This document shows, in pieces, positions 33,455-44,109 of a DNA stretch of 64,000 nt. This DNA comes from Stropharia rugosoannulata. Its lineage: Eukaryota; Basidiomycota; Agaricomycetes; Agaricales; Strophariaceae. The position numbers were made by a program, and so were the translations under genes. The stretch is taken from the NCBI GenBank assembly GCA_028532985.1, contig JANCIK010000006.1, positions 1,984,001 through 2,048,000 on the forward strand. The letters run 5' to 3'. Position 1 is the stretch's first letter; each line of letters begins with the position of its first letter. Below the pieces are notes generated by a model that saw only the letters and a program-made list of their open reading frames with translations, ran no database searches and was not told where the DNA came from.

Positions 33455-35473
33455 TCACTTAGCGCGCATCGTTGGCCCACCCGTCAGCCTTGCAAAGTTG
33501 CTCGGGAACAGCGGGTGCCCAGCGCCACGGTCTCCGTCGCTGATGTACCCGCTGCTATCGCCTGCCTCGCTGCCAAATACCGAGCCCCCGTACTGCGACC
33601 CCGACCCGCCCTCGCCCGCGATGCCACCTGCCGCAGCGACCGCCATGGCGTGCCACGACGCCGCGAGATTGCCCGTGCTCTCGGAGCGCTGAAACGGGCC
33701 GATGGAGGAGAACGACGATGTGCGCGAGTGCGAGCGCGAGCCCGTGTACGCGCCGGCAGACGCGCCGGACGACGGGATGGTCTGGGGATGCGTGCCTGCG
33801 GCAGTGTGAGACGGGCTCCCGCTGGGCTGGGCAAGCGGTGGGAGCGAGGTGAGAGGAGAGAGCACGGGCGGGGTCGCGAGGACCGCGTTGGGTGGCGCCG
33901 TGGGCACGGGCGACGTTGATATCCGCAGGCCCTGGATCTGCGAGGGCGAGATCATTCCGTCGTGCGTGCTCGAGACCGACAGGTGGCTCTGCGGGCTCGT
34001 CGATGCTGCAGCGGCAGCGGTAGAATCAGCGCTCTCTTCCTCTTCCTCTGCGCCCTCTGCAATGTCGCCTAGGCCGTCGGCGCCGCCTCCAGAAGCAAAC
34101 GAGTTGGACGGGGTCGGCGACGGCGCAATCAGAGGTTTAATGGAGACATAGTCGACGCCTTCTTCCAACGTCGGCTCGCGCTGGGTTATGAGTGGGGGAC
34201 TAAAGGCACCGACGATGATGCCGCTGTGTTCCTCCGGGCTCCGAGCATCATGTGGAGTAGGAACGATGGTGGCGGCCCCTGAGCCGCCAGGAGCTGCCGT
34301 TGACGAAGGGGCGTAGCCAGTGTCCTGGAGGTCCTGCAGGCGATCGTCGATCTGCTCGCGGAATTTGGTGTCGTGGTCCTCCAAGCGCCTTCCAGAGAAG
34401 TAAATGCTGGCAGAGGGCGACTCTAGGCTGAAGCGCTTGGGGTTGCGGGCATAGACAGGCGAATCCATGACCTCGTCCCAGTCAGACCAATGGCCCTTGG
34501 CCGCGCGACCCTCGTCGTCGGAGATGTCGCTTGTGTCGGGGCTCTCCTGATCGTCGTCAAGGAAGTCGTACTCGACATCGAGCTCTGGGGGCACGCCGAG
34601 GGCGCCCTTGATGCGCTCCCAGATGAGCTCTGAGTGGGAGATGATGCACTTGCGTGCAGCGATGGTCCAGATGAAATCGGGGGCGACATCGCGGTCGATC
34701 TTTGTGAGGTGGTAGACGAGCTCGGGGTAGGTCCAGTTGGCAGGGTCGCGGGGCAGGTCTGCGCTACCCTCCTGCTCGGCCTGTGCGACGGCGGCGACGG
34801 GATTTGGGGGTGTCTGTGCCTTGGGGAAGGTCTGGGCGAGGAGGGTGAAGAGCTTGACGTCGGGTGGGGACGAGATGAGGGCGGCGACCTCGGAGGGGCG
34901 ATCGATGAAGGGGAGGAAGATGTCGTCTGGGAGGGGGGTGAAGGTGGCGGGGAGGGTGGCGGGGGACGCGGAGAAGTCGTTGGGGGACGGGATGGGTGCG
35001 CGGGGGTTGGTTGCCTGGCGGGCGAGATCGACGAGCTGATCAGGGGTCAGGCGGGGTTTGCCGGATGTGGGGAAGGAGGGCCCCAGATGTGGGGACGAGG
35101 GGCGGAGGCGGGGGGACGACGAGGGGCTGGGCGGGTGGCTGCGGCTGGGGGACGCGGCGCGGGGCCCGCCGGCGGGGCCGAAGGAGGAGAAGGCGAAGCT
35201 GAGGCGGGCGGCAGGTGGGTCTGCGGGGGCGGGGCCACCGGGGGCGTCGCGGGGGAGGCGGCGGTGGAGGCGACGGGTGCCGAGGACGGGTGACGCGGGC
35301 GGGTCGTTGGCGGCAGGGACAGGGGCTGGGGCTGGGGCGGGCACGCGGACGATGGTAAGGGTGCTGCTCGAGGAGCGGTTCGGGTTGAGATTCACATCGG
35401 CATGGACGCCGAACGGGTCTGGGGCGGTGGTCGAACCGCGGCGGGCAGAGAGGCGGCGGTTGAGGGAGGACAT
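33455..35473 (-). CDS. Large intrinsically disordered protein, unknown function
   Basis: Intronless, 672 residues, GC-rich. The N-terminal 170 residues are rich in Pro, Ala and Ser. A conserved-looking folded segment spans about residues 170-330: RLTPDQLVDLARQATNP, FLPFIDRPSEVAALI, NWTYPELVYHLTKIDRD and an acidic DDDQESPDTSDISDDE patch. The rest is low-complexity Ser/Gly/Pro/Ala with a run of acidic residues. The first ATG after the upstream gene's stop is at 35521, but the start at 35473 gives the plausible N-terminus MSSLNRRLSARRG. It lies only 68 bases after the oxidoreductase stop and shares its open frame. I do not recognise the family. Confidence 0.7.
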   Translation of the reverse strand: MSSLNRRLSARRGSTTAPDPFGVHADVNLNPNRSSSSTLTIVRVPAPAPAPVPAANDPPASPVLGTRRLHRRLPRDAPGGPAPADPPAARLSFAFSSFGPAGGPRAASPSRSHPPSPSSSPRLRPSSPHLGPSFPTSGKPRLTPDQLVDLARQATNPRAPIPSPNDFSASPATLPATFTPLPDDIFLPFIDRPSEVAALISSPPDVKLFTLLAQTFPKAQTPPNPVAAVAQAEQEGSADLPRDPANWTYPELVYHLTKIDRDVAPDFIWTIAARKCIISHSELIWERIKGALGVPPELDVEYDFLDDDQESPDTSDISDDEGRAAKGHWSDWDEVMDSPVYARNPKRFSLESPSASIYFSGRRLEDHDTKFREQIDDRLQDLQDTGYAPSSTAAPGGSGAATIVPTPHDARSPEEHSGIIVGAFSPPLITQREPTLEEGVDYVSIKPLIAPSPTPSNSFASGGGADGLGDIAEGAEEEEESADSTAAAAASTSPQSHLSVSSTHDGMISPSQIQGLRISTSPVPTAPPNAVLATPPVLSPLTSLPPLAQPSGSPSHTAAGTHPQTIPSSGASAGAYTGSRSHSRTSSFSSIGPFQRSESTGNLAASWHAMAVAAAGGIAGEGGSGSQYGGSVFGSEAGDSSGYISDGDRGAGHPLFPSNFARLTGGPTMRAK

Positions 35474-35541
35474 GGGCGGGGACAGAGAAACATGCTCAGA
35501 TTTATACAAGACAGATGACATCACCCCGCGTGACCTACTAA

Positions 35542-37011
35542 CTACTTTCTGAAATACGCACTCTGCGGCCGGCTGCCCAGTCCGCTCTGCCCTCCTCAGT
35601 TTGTTTACATACGCGCAAATAGGGCAACGCACCTTTTCATACACCTTCTCGATCCACACCATCGTCTGCACGGAATCCCCGCCCGTCAGCCACGTTTCCG
35701 GCTCTCGCCCGCGGACCTTATCCACCAGCGCCTCCAGCTGATGCCGCCACGAAAGCCACCACGCCTCTCCCTTCCCGTCGCCCGTGTACACCTTCTCCGT
35801 CCGCCCATGGCCTCCCCGCGGCGTCACCTCGATGTAGTGGTAATACGTGGGCACAATGTGGTTCAGCATCTCCACCCTCCCCAGCTCGCATTCCACCACG
35901 ACCCGCGTGTCCGGGAATGCAGGGACCACCCCAAGCACCGGCGGAAGCCCCGCGTCAATCACAATCTGCGCTGTCGCTCCCGCCCTCTCCAGCGCAAACG
36001 TCGCTTCCATCCGCGTATCTACATTCCGCACGTAGTCCACAGGCGCGTTCTTCGGCTCGTACACCTTGTGCTGCGTCGCCACCACCGCCGTTGGCTCACA
36101 TGATGCAAAGTACCGTACGCTGTTCACCGCGTAGCCTGCGTTATGTCAGCCTACGGCATGTCCAGCGCCGCTAGAAGGCACTCACAGCCCATATCCATCA
36201 GCGTACCGCCGCCCAGCGAGTAGTCGTACCGAATGTCGCCCTCAGGAAAGTACCCTTCTGGCACCTGCATCTTCACCGTGATATGCTTCAGTTCGCCCAG
36301 CTCCCCGCTATCCACTATCGCCTTGGCGCGCTTCAGCGCAGGGTGGAACCTGTCCAATAAAAAAAATAGCGTGCATCACAGGCGGTGTACATACTTACCG
36401 GAAGTGGTATGCGTCCAGCAGCACCAGGCCTCGCTCCGCCGCGTAGTCGAACATTGCACGTGTCTCCTCTGCCGTATCCGCAGAGGGCTTTTCGTTCAGG
36501 ACATGCTTGCCCGCTTCCAGCGCTTTCATCGTCCACTCGTAGTGCAGCGCGTTGGGGAGCTGCCGCTCGATCAGCCCATGCACCAGTCCTTATAAGAATT
36601 ACGCACCGCGTTGTACACCACGTCCACCTCCGGGTCGTCGAGGAGCGCTGTCCAGTCGTTCAGCACGTCTTCGCGCTCTCCTGTGTATGCGCACCTTGGT
36701 ACCCCTCATACGCCTTCGCGATCCCATGTTTCTGCGCGTACTCCTGGGCCCGCGCAAGGTTGCGCGCTGCGACCGCGTGGACTACCACCTCAGGGTGCGT
36801 GCGCGCTGGGATGATCAACCCTAGCGGGCCTATCGCCGCCGCGCCCAAGATCCCGAAGCGCAGCGGGCGCGGAGACGCCTGTTTTGGGACTTCGGTGGGG
36901 TAGAATGTCTGCGACGGCTCGTGATTCGCATATAAGTGTACGTGAAATGCTGGCGGGACTAACCTTGTACAAACGCAGCGCCATGCCTACGAGACCTGCC
37001 ATGTTGATCAT
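35542..37011 (-). CDS. Gfo/Idh/MocA-family oxidoreductase
   Basis: Seven exons (36964-37011, 36695-36908, 36607-36647, 36399-36559, 36186-36349, 35633-36135, 35542-35586) encode 391 residues. The Rossmann motif is RFGILGAAAIGPLGLI, and VVYNALPNALHYEW and HVLNEKPSAD carry the family EKP motif. The second domain includes GDIRYDYSLGGGTLMDMGCY and ends near the conserved TGGDSVQTMVWIEKVYEK. It differs from the oxidoreductase at 9.2-10.8 kb in most positions and belongs to another branch of the family. Substrate unknown; trans-dihydrodiol or sugar are possible. The first ATG (37011) lies three codons before a second possible start at 37002. The last intron is 46 nt and free of in-frame stops. Confidence 0.9.
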
Positions 37012-38255
37012 TCGTGATATCTATGGAGAGTATCAAGTAGTACGGAGGGGCTGTTTCATCAGACAGACACGACAGCACCTGTCTTATAAAGAATTTGGGG
37101 AGATACTTACATATGTTTGTTTTAGATCCCTATCTTTGTTAGACCATATATAACTCACGTAGATACCGAGAGCGGGCGGGGACCTTGCGGCTTCGATCAA
37201 TGATTCCGGAAGAGTTCGCTCATATCCCCGCGTACCCAGGCGTACCCGCGACGTGCGATATATGTATGGAAACGCGTCGTCTCGCCGCTTGAGTCAGTAC
37301 TTACTACTAAGGTCTGTAGTTAGTTTGGTGTTGACTGAAATGCTGCCAGGGCAAAATATTGAGAACCAAGAGGTGATATGAACGCATAGGGATGGTCCGA
37401 AGACAGATATAGGGCGTATTTATGTACAAGAGATCTTAGGGCCAGGACATGGAGCAGATGGAAGAAGGAGACAAAAAGTAGGAAAACGCGTCTTACATTA
37501 CGCATCACGTGGTACAGCCCTAAGGAAAGGTGGAAGGACAAGTGCTTAACGTCCCCACCGTCAACTCACCGTATTGGACTGCGGTTTATGAAGGACAGGT
37601 TATACCGGTTCCATTCGTACAATCAGAGCTGAGAGGATGGTGGAGGTGGAGAAGTTGTACTTGTCGTAAATTCAAAGGTGAATGAATTAGTCTGAGTTAT
37701 TGTACTTACGGGAGGTATTTTTGCATTTACGGCTACACATACATGCGACTTGTATATGATTAGATATATTATTCGTAGGAGAAAGTCGCAATGAAACGAC
37801 GCGGCAACATTAAGGGCCTGCTGAGAAAGGTCGGGCCGGGCCGGGCCGGTAAACCCACGACTTTACCTATTAACGCCAAATTGACGCGCTGGAAAACAAG
37901 GCAAGACAAGCGATGAAACGTAATATCCAGAAAGTACACATGTCTTTCTAAAATGCTGCTCACAATGTGTACCATGTCTGGCTGAACGACGTTGGAACGA
38001 TCAAATACAATTTGCTTCTAAAACAGGCAAGATCAGTGACATCGACGGATTAAACTGTAAATTACATTCAGCGGTTGCTCAGCGGCACGGAATACAACCA
38101 CGAATAGTGTGAAACCTTTCTCCTTCTCCTTCCTCCGCCTTTCCCTAGACCACGAAGTGCCCCCGGGGGGCCTCACAATCCCTGTGGACGAACCAACACA
38201 ACACCAGGAACGGAATACCGCTTTCCAGGCAACCAGCTCTGACACTTGAACCATA
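37012..38255. other. Divergent intergenic region
   Basis: About 1.2 kb upstream of both the oxidoreductase and the WD40 gene. It includes three tandem GGGCC units (37833-37847). No gene is supportable. Confidence 0.4.
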
Positions 38256-41200
38256 ATGCAGCCCACCCCGCCCTCGTCAACTGCGACCAGCGCAGGTGCT
38301 TCACGGCAGGCGTCTTCGTCTGCGAGGGTGAAGGTGAAACATGTGCAGCACACGCTGCGCACGGAGAGCACGATCGCGATTTTAAACCCGACGCCGTCCG
38401 CAACGCCCCCGCCCGCCTTGTTGCGTCGAGGCACGCAGGCTGCGCCCAGCACCACCAGCCGCTCAAGAGCAAGTAGCTCCCGTGCCCAGCAACCGGTACG
38501 CGAGGCTATCGACGTGGACGAGCTCTATGAGCGCAAGTACGCGGTCAAGGAGGAGGACGTCGTCGAGGCTATCGACGTCGGAGCCTTCCGCCAGAGTGTC
38601 CGGGAGAAGGGGCTCCCGCGCGAGAAGGAGAGAGAGCGATACAGGGAATGGGAGGCGACCGTGCCCCAGGCAGCTGCGGGGGTGGGGATGGTAGCGGCGA
38701 CCGCGACCGCCGCAGTGCGTGGTGCGTCGGCTATATTTGTCGTGGGTGAGGTATGGACCTTACTGAGTTGATGATATTTCCAGCGCCATCCACATCCACC
38801 TCGACGAGCGGACCGCTGAGATCCCTGCAGGGCGCGGACGCGGGGACGGTGCAACAGCAATACGAGCACCCGTCCATCATCGCGGAGGCGCTAAACAACA
38901 TGAAAGCGGTGCGTAACCTGCGTTTGAGTTTAGTTATCGCTCTGGGGCTTATGAACCATTACGCATGTCAATACGCAGAAACAGAAACGCGCCGCCGCAG
39001 CCCTGCAGCGAGCTACAGAACTTCCTGGCAATAAACGGCGCCGGACCGACGACGCGTCTCCAATGGTGTCGCCCTCGAAGAGGGCTCAAGGCCGACAGGC
39101 CGTTGCCATCGCTAACAACCAGCAAGAAGGCGGCGTCCTGTCGACCCCGCGTGCGTCGACATCCTCTGCACAAGGCACCCCACGCGCTGCCTCACTTAAA
39201 CGCAAGCACTCGCCGAAGTCACACTTTCCAGAGCGCGGCGAGGTCATCGTTATCTCAGATTCGGGGGACGAGATGGAGGCCGTGCTGATGTCCAAACGTG
39301 CAAAGAGCTCGAGTAAGGCGCGACAGGTGTCGGCGACCAGAGGCACGCAGATGCAAGAGCAGGAGACGAGGAGCACGGCGCCGACTCTGCACCCTGTCTC
39401 ACCGGCGAAACGTCAACATGAAGTTATCGAGTTATTCAGCTCCAGCGACGTGGAAGTCATGGAAATCGACAGCTCTCCTCCTAAGAAGGTATGGGCGTCT
39501 ATCTTTTCCTGTCCGATGTCTCACACACTGCTTGCTCTATTCGTAGAAAACGAAGCCTACTCCATCTTCAAGCCGCCAGCTTTATGTTGACATCGACGAT
39601 TACTCTTTGTTTGACGAAGGGCCGACTGGGTATCACGCGCCTGAAACCCCGGATCTGGAGTCTTCAGAATCTGAATCTGAAGGCTGGGACCTGAACGATC
39701 CAGACCGGGTACGTATTCATCCACGCAGATTTATGGGCGCCTATTGATGTCTAGGGTAGTGGGTGCCTATGCCAGAAAACAAGGATAGTCACGATACCAG
39801 TCTTACCGACGCACTGCATAAACTCGACGTCAGAGAACCGCCAGAGCGTGTGCCACCTCCAATATGCTACATCCCTCCAAACACTTCTATGAACAATCCA
39901 TTTCTCAGAGTGGCAGGGTATACGCAGGGTCCTCCGTGTTTTATCTGGGACAAGGTGAATATACATGAATTGCATGTGGTTATATTTTGTTTAAACATGC
40001 ACCTTTTATCATTAGCTCGCGATGGCAGCGAACACAGTGGTGTCTCGTCGGCCCCGACCCTTTCCCTATTTGTCGCCATCGAGGGTATATATACCGCCTC
40101 GCGATCAAGACTTCGGACTGCATAGACTACGGCGCGCATTCCATGATCCATCGAAGTATGATGTTCTGAGAAGAGCTCCAGGGTGTAAGTTCTGAGCTTA
40201 TATTCTATTGTAGCCGCGCTGACCTATGGGGTACTGAAGGCATCAGCAAGATAGAACAGAAAGGGCCATTAACGGTTATAGCTAGTGGCTCAATTGGGGG
40301 GCTGCCTGACGTACCGGACGGTATGTTCTTTGCCTTACCGCCTCCTGTGATTTTACAACGTGCCATTAGAAACCCCAGATGCGGATAATGGGCCCGGTTC
40401 TCTCATGATCTGGGATGGCAAGTTACATATTCCGTCTGGACATCATGCAGCGAAGGAAAATCCAACCTATGTCAAATACTACGCTGTTCATGATGTCGCA
40501 TTTCATCCAACGAGGTATGATGCTTTTAATGTTTGACATCCAATGACAGGCCTAACAACATCTAGGCAAGGTTTTGTGTCTTGTGGTGCCGATCGTCAAG
40601 TAATCTATTGGGAAGAGAAGGAAGTAAATACTGCGGATAATGACATCGCTTCCGACTCAGGGACTGGGTGGACTGGAACCAAATTATTTCAAGGCAGCGG
40701 TCTGCCCTATGAACTGGCCTTCAAACCCGACTCTTCAGTTCTTGCTATAGGTGAAAGGTAGGTTTTTTACAGGCACTTAAACTTGAGAACGTCATAAGTA
40801 ATAATGTCACACAGGAAGCTTCACTTGTGGGTAGTCGTCGGACCAGAGCGAAAGTTTAACCGAGAAAGAGCTTCCTTTTGCGTCCAAAAATCAAATGAAC
40901 CGCACCATATTGGCTCCATTGGTTGGGGTTCTTCCTCAACAACTAACCACCTCTTTGCGTCGTCAGAGCCAGATAACGAGGGTGATTTCACTGGCATTCA
41001 TAAAGCTTACGACGTCTCGAGGAGAAGTTTGCTGTACACCTTTGATGCAACAGAAGCCGGCGACATGCTCTGCATACGGCCTGACGGTTGGTACAATGGC
41101 TCCCGGTCTGCGTAATTATCTCTGAAACGTGCTTTTGTAGGTGAGAGTCTGGCCCTGTCCACTCGCGGCGAGGGTAACAAGCCAATGCTAAGGCTGTACG

Positions 41201-41751
41201 ACATCAAGCGGAAAAACAACACCGCAACAACCACAATCGTGCTCGACCCATACGATGCGCTCTACCCAAACTTTGAGGGCGAGGTCAACTGTTCGACGTT
41301 CAGCCCGGACGGGATCCTCCTCACGCTCGCGCGCAACGACAACCAGACACATGTCTATGACGTGCGGTTCATGGCCAACGGTCGCCCGCCTCTCTTCGCA
41401 TTTAGACACACGGGCAAGTGCCGCTCAGCGTCGTCGACGATCCGCTACGGTGTGGTGAAAGCCCAATGGCTGCAGTCTGCGCGTTCGCGTCGTCTCGCGC
41501 TCGTCACTGGCGGAGACGACGGGTGTGTGCGGAGCTGGGACCCCCAGATCGCCGCGGACGATCCGAAGAACGGGCACGTTGTGGCTGAAGCATTGTCGGA
41601 TATTGGCCATTTTTCTATAGGGGATCCGTTCAACGGGGAGCATCGTCTGGTCGTGTAAGTGCACTCCTTTCCTTTTTGGCGCTGTTACTCAACAAATGTT
41701 TTCAGAGGCGATTGTAATGGTGAAATCTACTTCTTCGACAGTATTATATAA
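38256..41751 (+). CDS. WD40-repeat protein with disordered, SIM-rich N-terminal half
   Basis: Twelve exons (38256-38745, 38784-38908, 38979-39488, 39547-39708, 39760-39954, 40016-40182, 40214-40320, 40370-40514, 40566-40757, 40815-41086, 41141-41654, 41706-41751) encode 974 residues. The first 430 residues are disordered and basic-acidic, with nuclear-localisation-like clusters (NKRRRTDD, SLKRKH, MSKRAK) and hydrophobic-acidic motifs resembling SUMO-interacting motifs (VIVISDSGDE, EVIELFSSSD, EAIDVDEL). The C-terminal half is a beta-propeller with WD-like blades: VHDVAFHPTRQGFVSCGAD, GEVNCSTFSPDGILL and ALVTGGDDGCVRSWDP. I cannot name a characterised orthologue. Nuclear location and SUMO binding are inferences. 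Confidence 0.8.
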
Positions 41752-42048
41752 TATGTAGATTTAATGGCTATTTTTTATGATTTGGGTGAGATGTTGTTCA
41801 CGTTGTACTTACGCGGCCTATATACGTCGTATACATTGTTATTGCTTTGCCACTGCTGTATCCTATATACTACTTCAAATTTGGATTCCAAACTAGATGA
41901 ATTTTCCACATGTGCTTTATTACCAACCAATAAAAGGCAAAGGGATCGAGAAACTATTAAGTAGTAGTGCAGAACAGTCCATTATTAATTAAAATTTAGA
42001 TATCTGCATAGATATAACTATTGTATGATAACAAGTAGTAGCCGTAGC

Positions 42049-43913
42049 TTAGTAGACACCGGGTATGTACTTCCACTTAACGACCTGACAGTAGCGTTCC
42101 CAGTCCTTGCCATACTTGACGGAGCACCTAAACAACTTCATGAGTATACATTTGGATAATGAGTTAGAATGCCTACCGTTCAAAGTCACGAGTACAACGG
42201 TGAAGCAAGACTACAATAAAGAACATAGAGTAGAAGTAGGGGATAATAGTGGCTGTTCCAATGATAGCACCCCATGTCAAGCTCATGGTCCAGTCGGCAA
42301 CGTAATTTGGCTTGCGCGAATAAGCCCACCAACCACTGGTCAGAAGGCGGTTACTACGAACAATATCAATAAACGGTCCCAATGAGGTATGGAGAGAGAA
42401 AAACATTACCCATGAGCTGTCTGAATAAAAGTAGGGTTTTGAACGACATTCCACGGGAGCTGGGGAAAAGTCTTGCGGAACTTGTGGATTCCTTGCGTTT
42501 GCATTTTGAAGTGGCTCTTCTGGGCCATAGCGGTATCCCAGCTGAACAAGAATCAGATAAGCAGATGAGAGGCGCTATGAGGTACATACATATAATATGC
42601 AGTGCAGAGAACTGTGTAGATGAACACATAACCCGTAGTGGTAAAGCGATAGCCCTCAGGGTCATGCGATGCCATGTATACAACGGAGTAGACATAAGAC
42701 TGAAAAGAGAAGAGTGAATAATAGAGGGTAGTAAAACGGTTATCAACATACAAATGGTACACCAGAAAAGTTCCAGAAGATGACCATAAAGCCCCACTTT
42801 TCGTGGAACATGTCCCAAGTCTGAGGAATGCATTCCTCACCCTTTGCACTATAGATTAGTTAGTAAAAATACGGAAGGATGAGGTATAGCATTCAGTACC
42901 ATGCGTTGATGTAGAATCCGGTGGCCAAAATCATGAACGCCATGTTCTATAAAGTGGTCAACAATAAGACCTGCGTGCAAGGAAAGGCTACAACAAACCG
43001 GTGTAACATATCCGAGAGTTTCGTACTGCTTGCAAGCACCAGAGACGGACAGGAAGAATACAATCACCCAAGGAATACGCACTTCAGCCCACATTTTCAA
43101 GTCAATGGAACCAAGGCGAGGATTGAGGCAAGCACCCATGAAGTAATCATAGAAAAAGTTCCCGGACATGCGGCACTGGGTACCAGTAAGAACAGCATAG
43201 AGATAAGTAATGAGAGAGACACCAAAGCCGTAGATCATAGAAACAGACATAAGATGTCCGTAATTGTCGATGATCTCAGTGAGCCGAAAAATGTTATAGT
43301 AATGAAGTGCTGCAGCCGTGACAAGGGTCGTGTAGAGGCAGGCCAGAGCGTTACAGTTGTACATCAATGTTTTGTAGTTGAGAGACGGGACCGGGAGACC
43401 TTCTTGCTGGTAGCCCGGAAGAATCCAGGCGATGAATAGCTGGAAGAAAAAGTTGCCAGAGTAAACTTTCCATGCGTAGGCATTTGGGCTAGCATCCTAA
43501 AAGGTATAAATGACACGTCCTTCCAACTATATATCGTTCGACCTACTTTAACGACATGACCAACCATGCGCCACAAAAAGGGCTTGATGTCGTCGAGCGA
43601 CGTGGGATGCACTAATTTACCATCATAAAACCAAAGGCAGATCCATAAGTAATACATGAGGATAGGAAATCCCGTCATGATGGCTAGGACACCCCATGGC
43701 CCACCAAATTCGTAGCTACGTGATACCAATATGCATTAGACAGATGCCGCGCGTGTTAAATATAAGAAAATTCGCGTACTGTTGGTGGGTATCTAAGAGT
43801 TTGTCTGCCTGACGCCCTTCATCGGACACGACAAGTTTTGAGGCGTGCTCATTGGTGGTCTTACGCTGCCGCAAGTCATCATTCGCGCTATAGCTGGTCG
43901 CGGTTGAGGACAT
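42049..43913 (-). CDS. ERG4: Delta(24(24(1)))-sterol reductase (C-24(28) reductase)
   Basis: Nine exons (43780-43913, 43547-43715, 42999-43496, 42900-42946, 42752-42848, 42590-42699, 42410-42541, 42177-42353, 42049-42127) encode 480 residues. It catalyses the last step of ergosterol synthesis, NADPH-dependent reduction of the C-24(28) double bond, in the ER membrane. The sterol reductase signature appears as [20 protein letters not shown], and the family C-terminus [20 protein letters not shown] is intact. About eight to ten hydrophobic helices are visible. The N-terminal 45 residues are polar and variable. Identity is firm. The gene is divergent from MPE1 with only 196 bases between starts. 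Confidence 0.95.
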
Positions 43914-44109
43914 GATGGTGGAAGGAAAGACGACGCGAAAAATGGGGAATCGAACGATATTTGATCTTAATTTAGAATGTATTGCTTACATAAAAGTAGC
44001 TTTGGGGTTGTGACGTGACAAACAAAATCAGAAAATCAGTCAGTCGTTACATATGTAATTTGCTCCTTACATTCACCATCCCCTCTAGTTGTAATAGCGT
44101 GTCAATAAT
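43914..44109. promoter_or_regulatory. Compact divergent promoter, ERG4 and MPE1
   Basis: A 196-base interval serves both start codons. No canonical TATA or SRE-like element is obvious to me. Confidence 0.4.

Noticed and set aside
33498..35552. Several long plus-strand open frames opposite the disordered protein
   Set aside because: GC-rich shadow frames; Gly/Arg-rich translations mirror the Pro/Ala/Ser-rich minus-strand protein.
33455..36127. Single 890-residue minus-strand protein
   Set aside because: Splicing a 46-nt intron at 35587-35632 gives the normal oxidoreductase end, so this is two genes; kept only as a finding about read-through.
37833..37849. GGGCC tandem repeat as a regulatory array
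   Set aside because: Only three units; no other support.
43930..43970. tRNA B-box-like GAATCGAAC
   Set aside because: No matching A box or cloverleaf around it.
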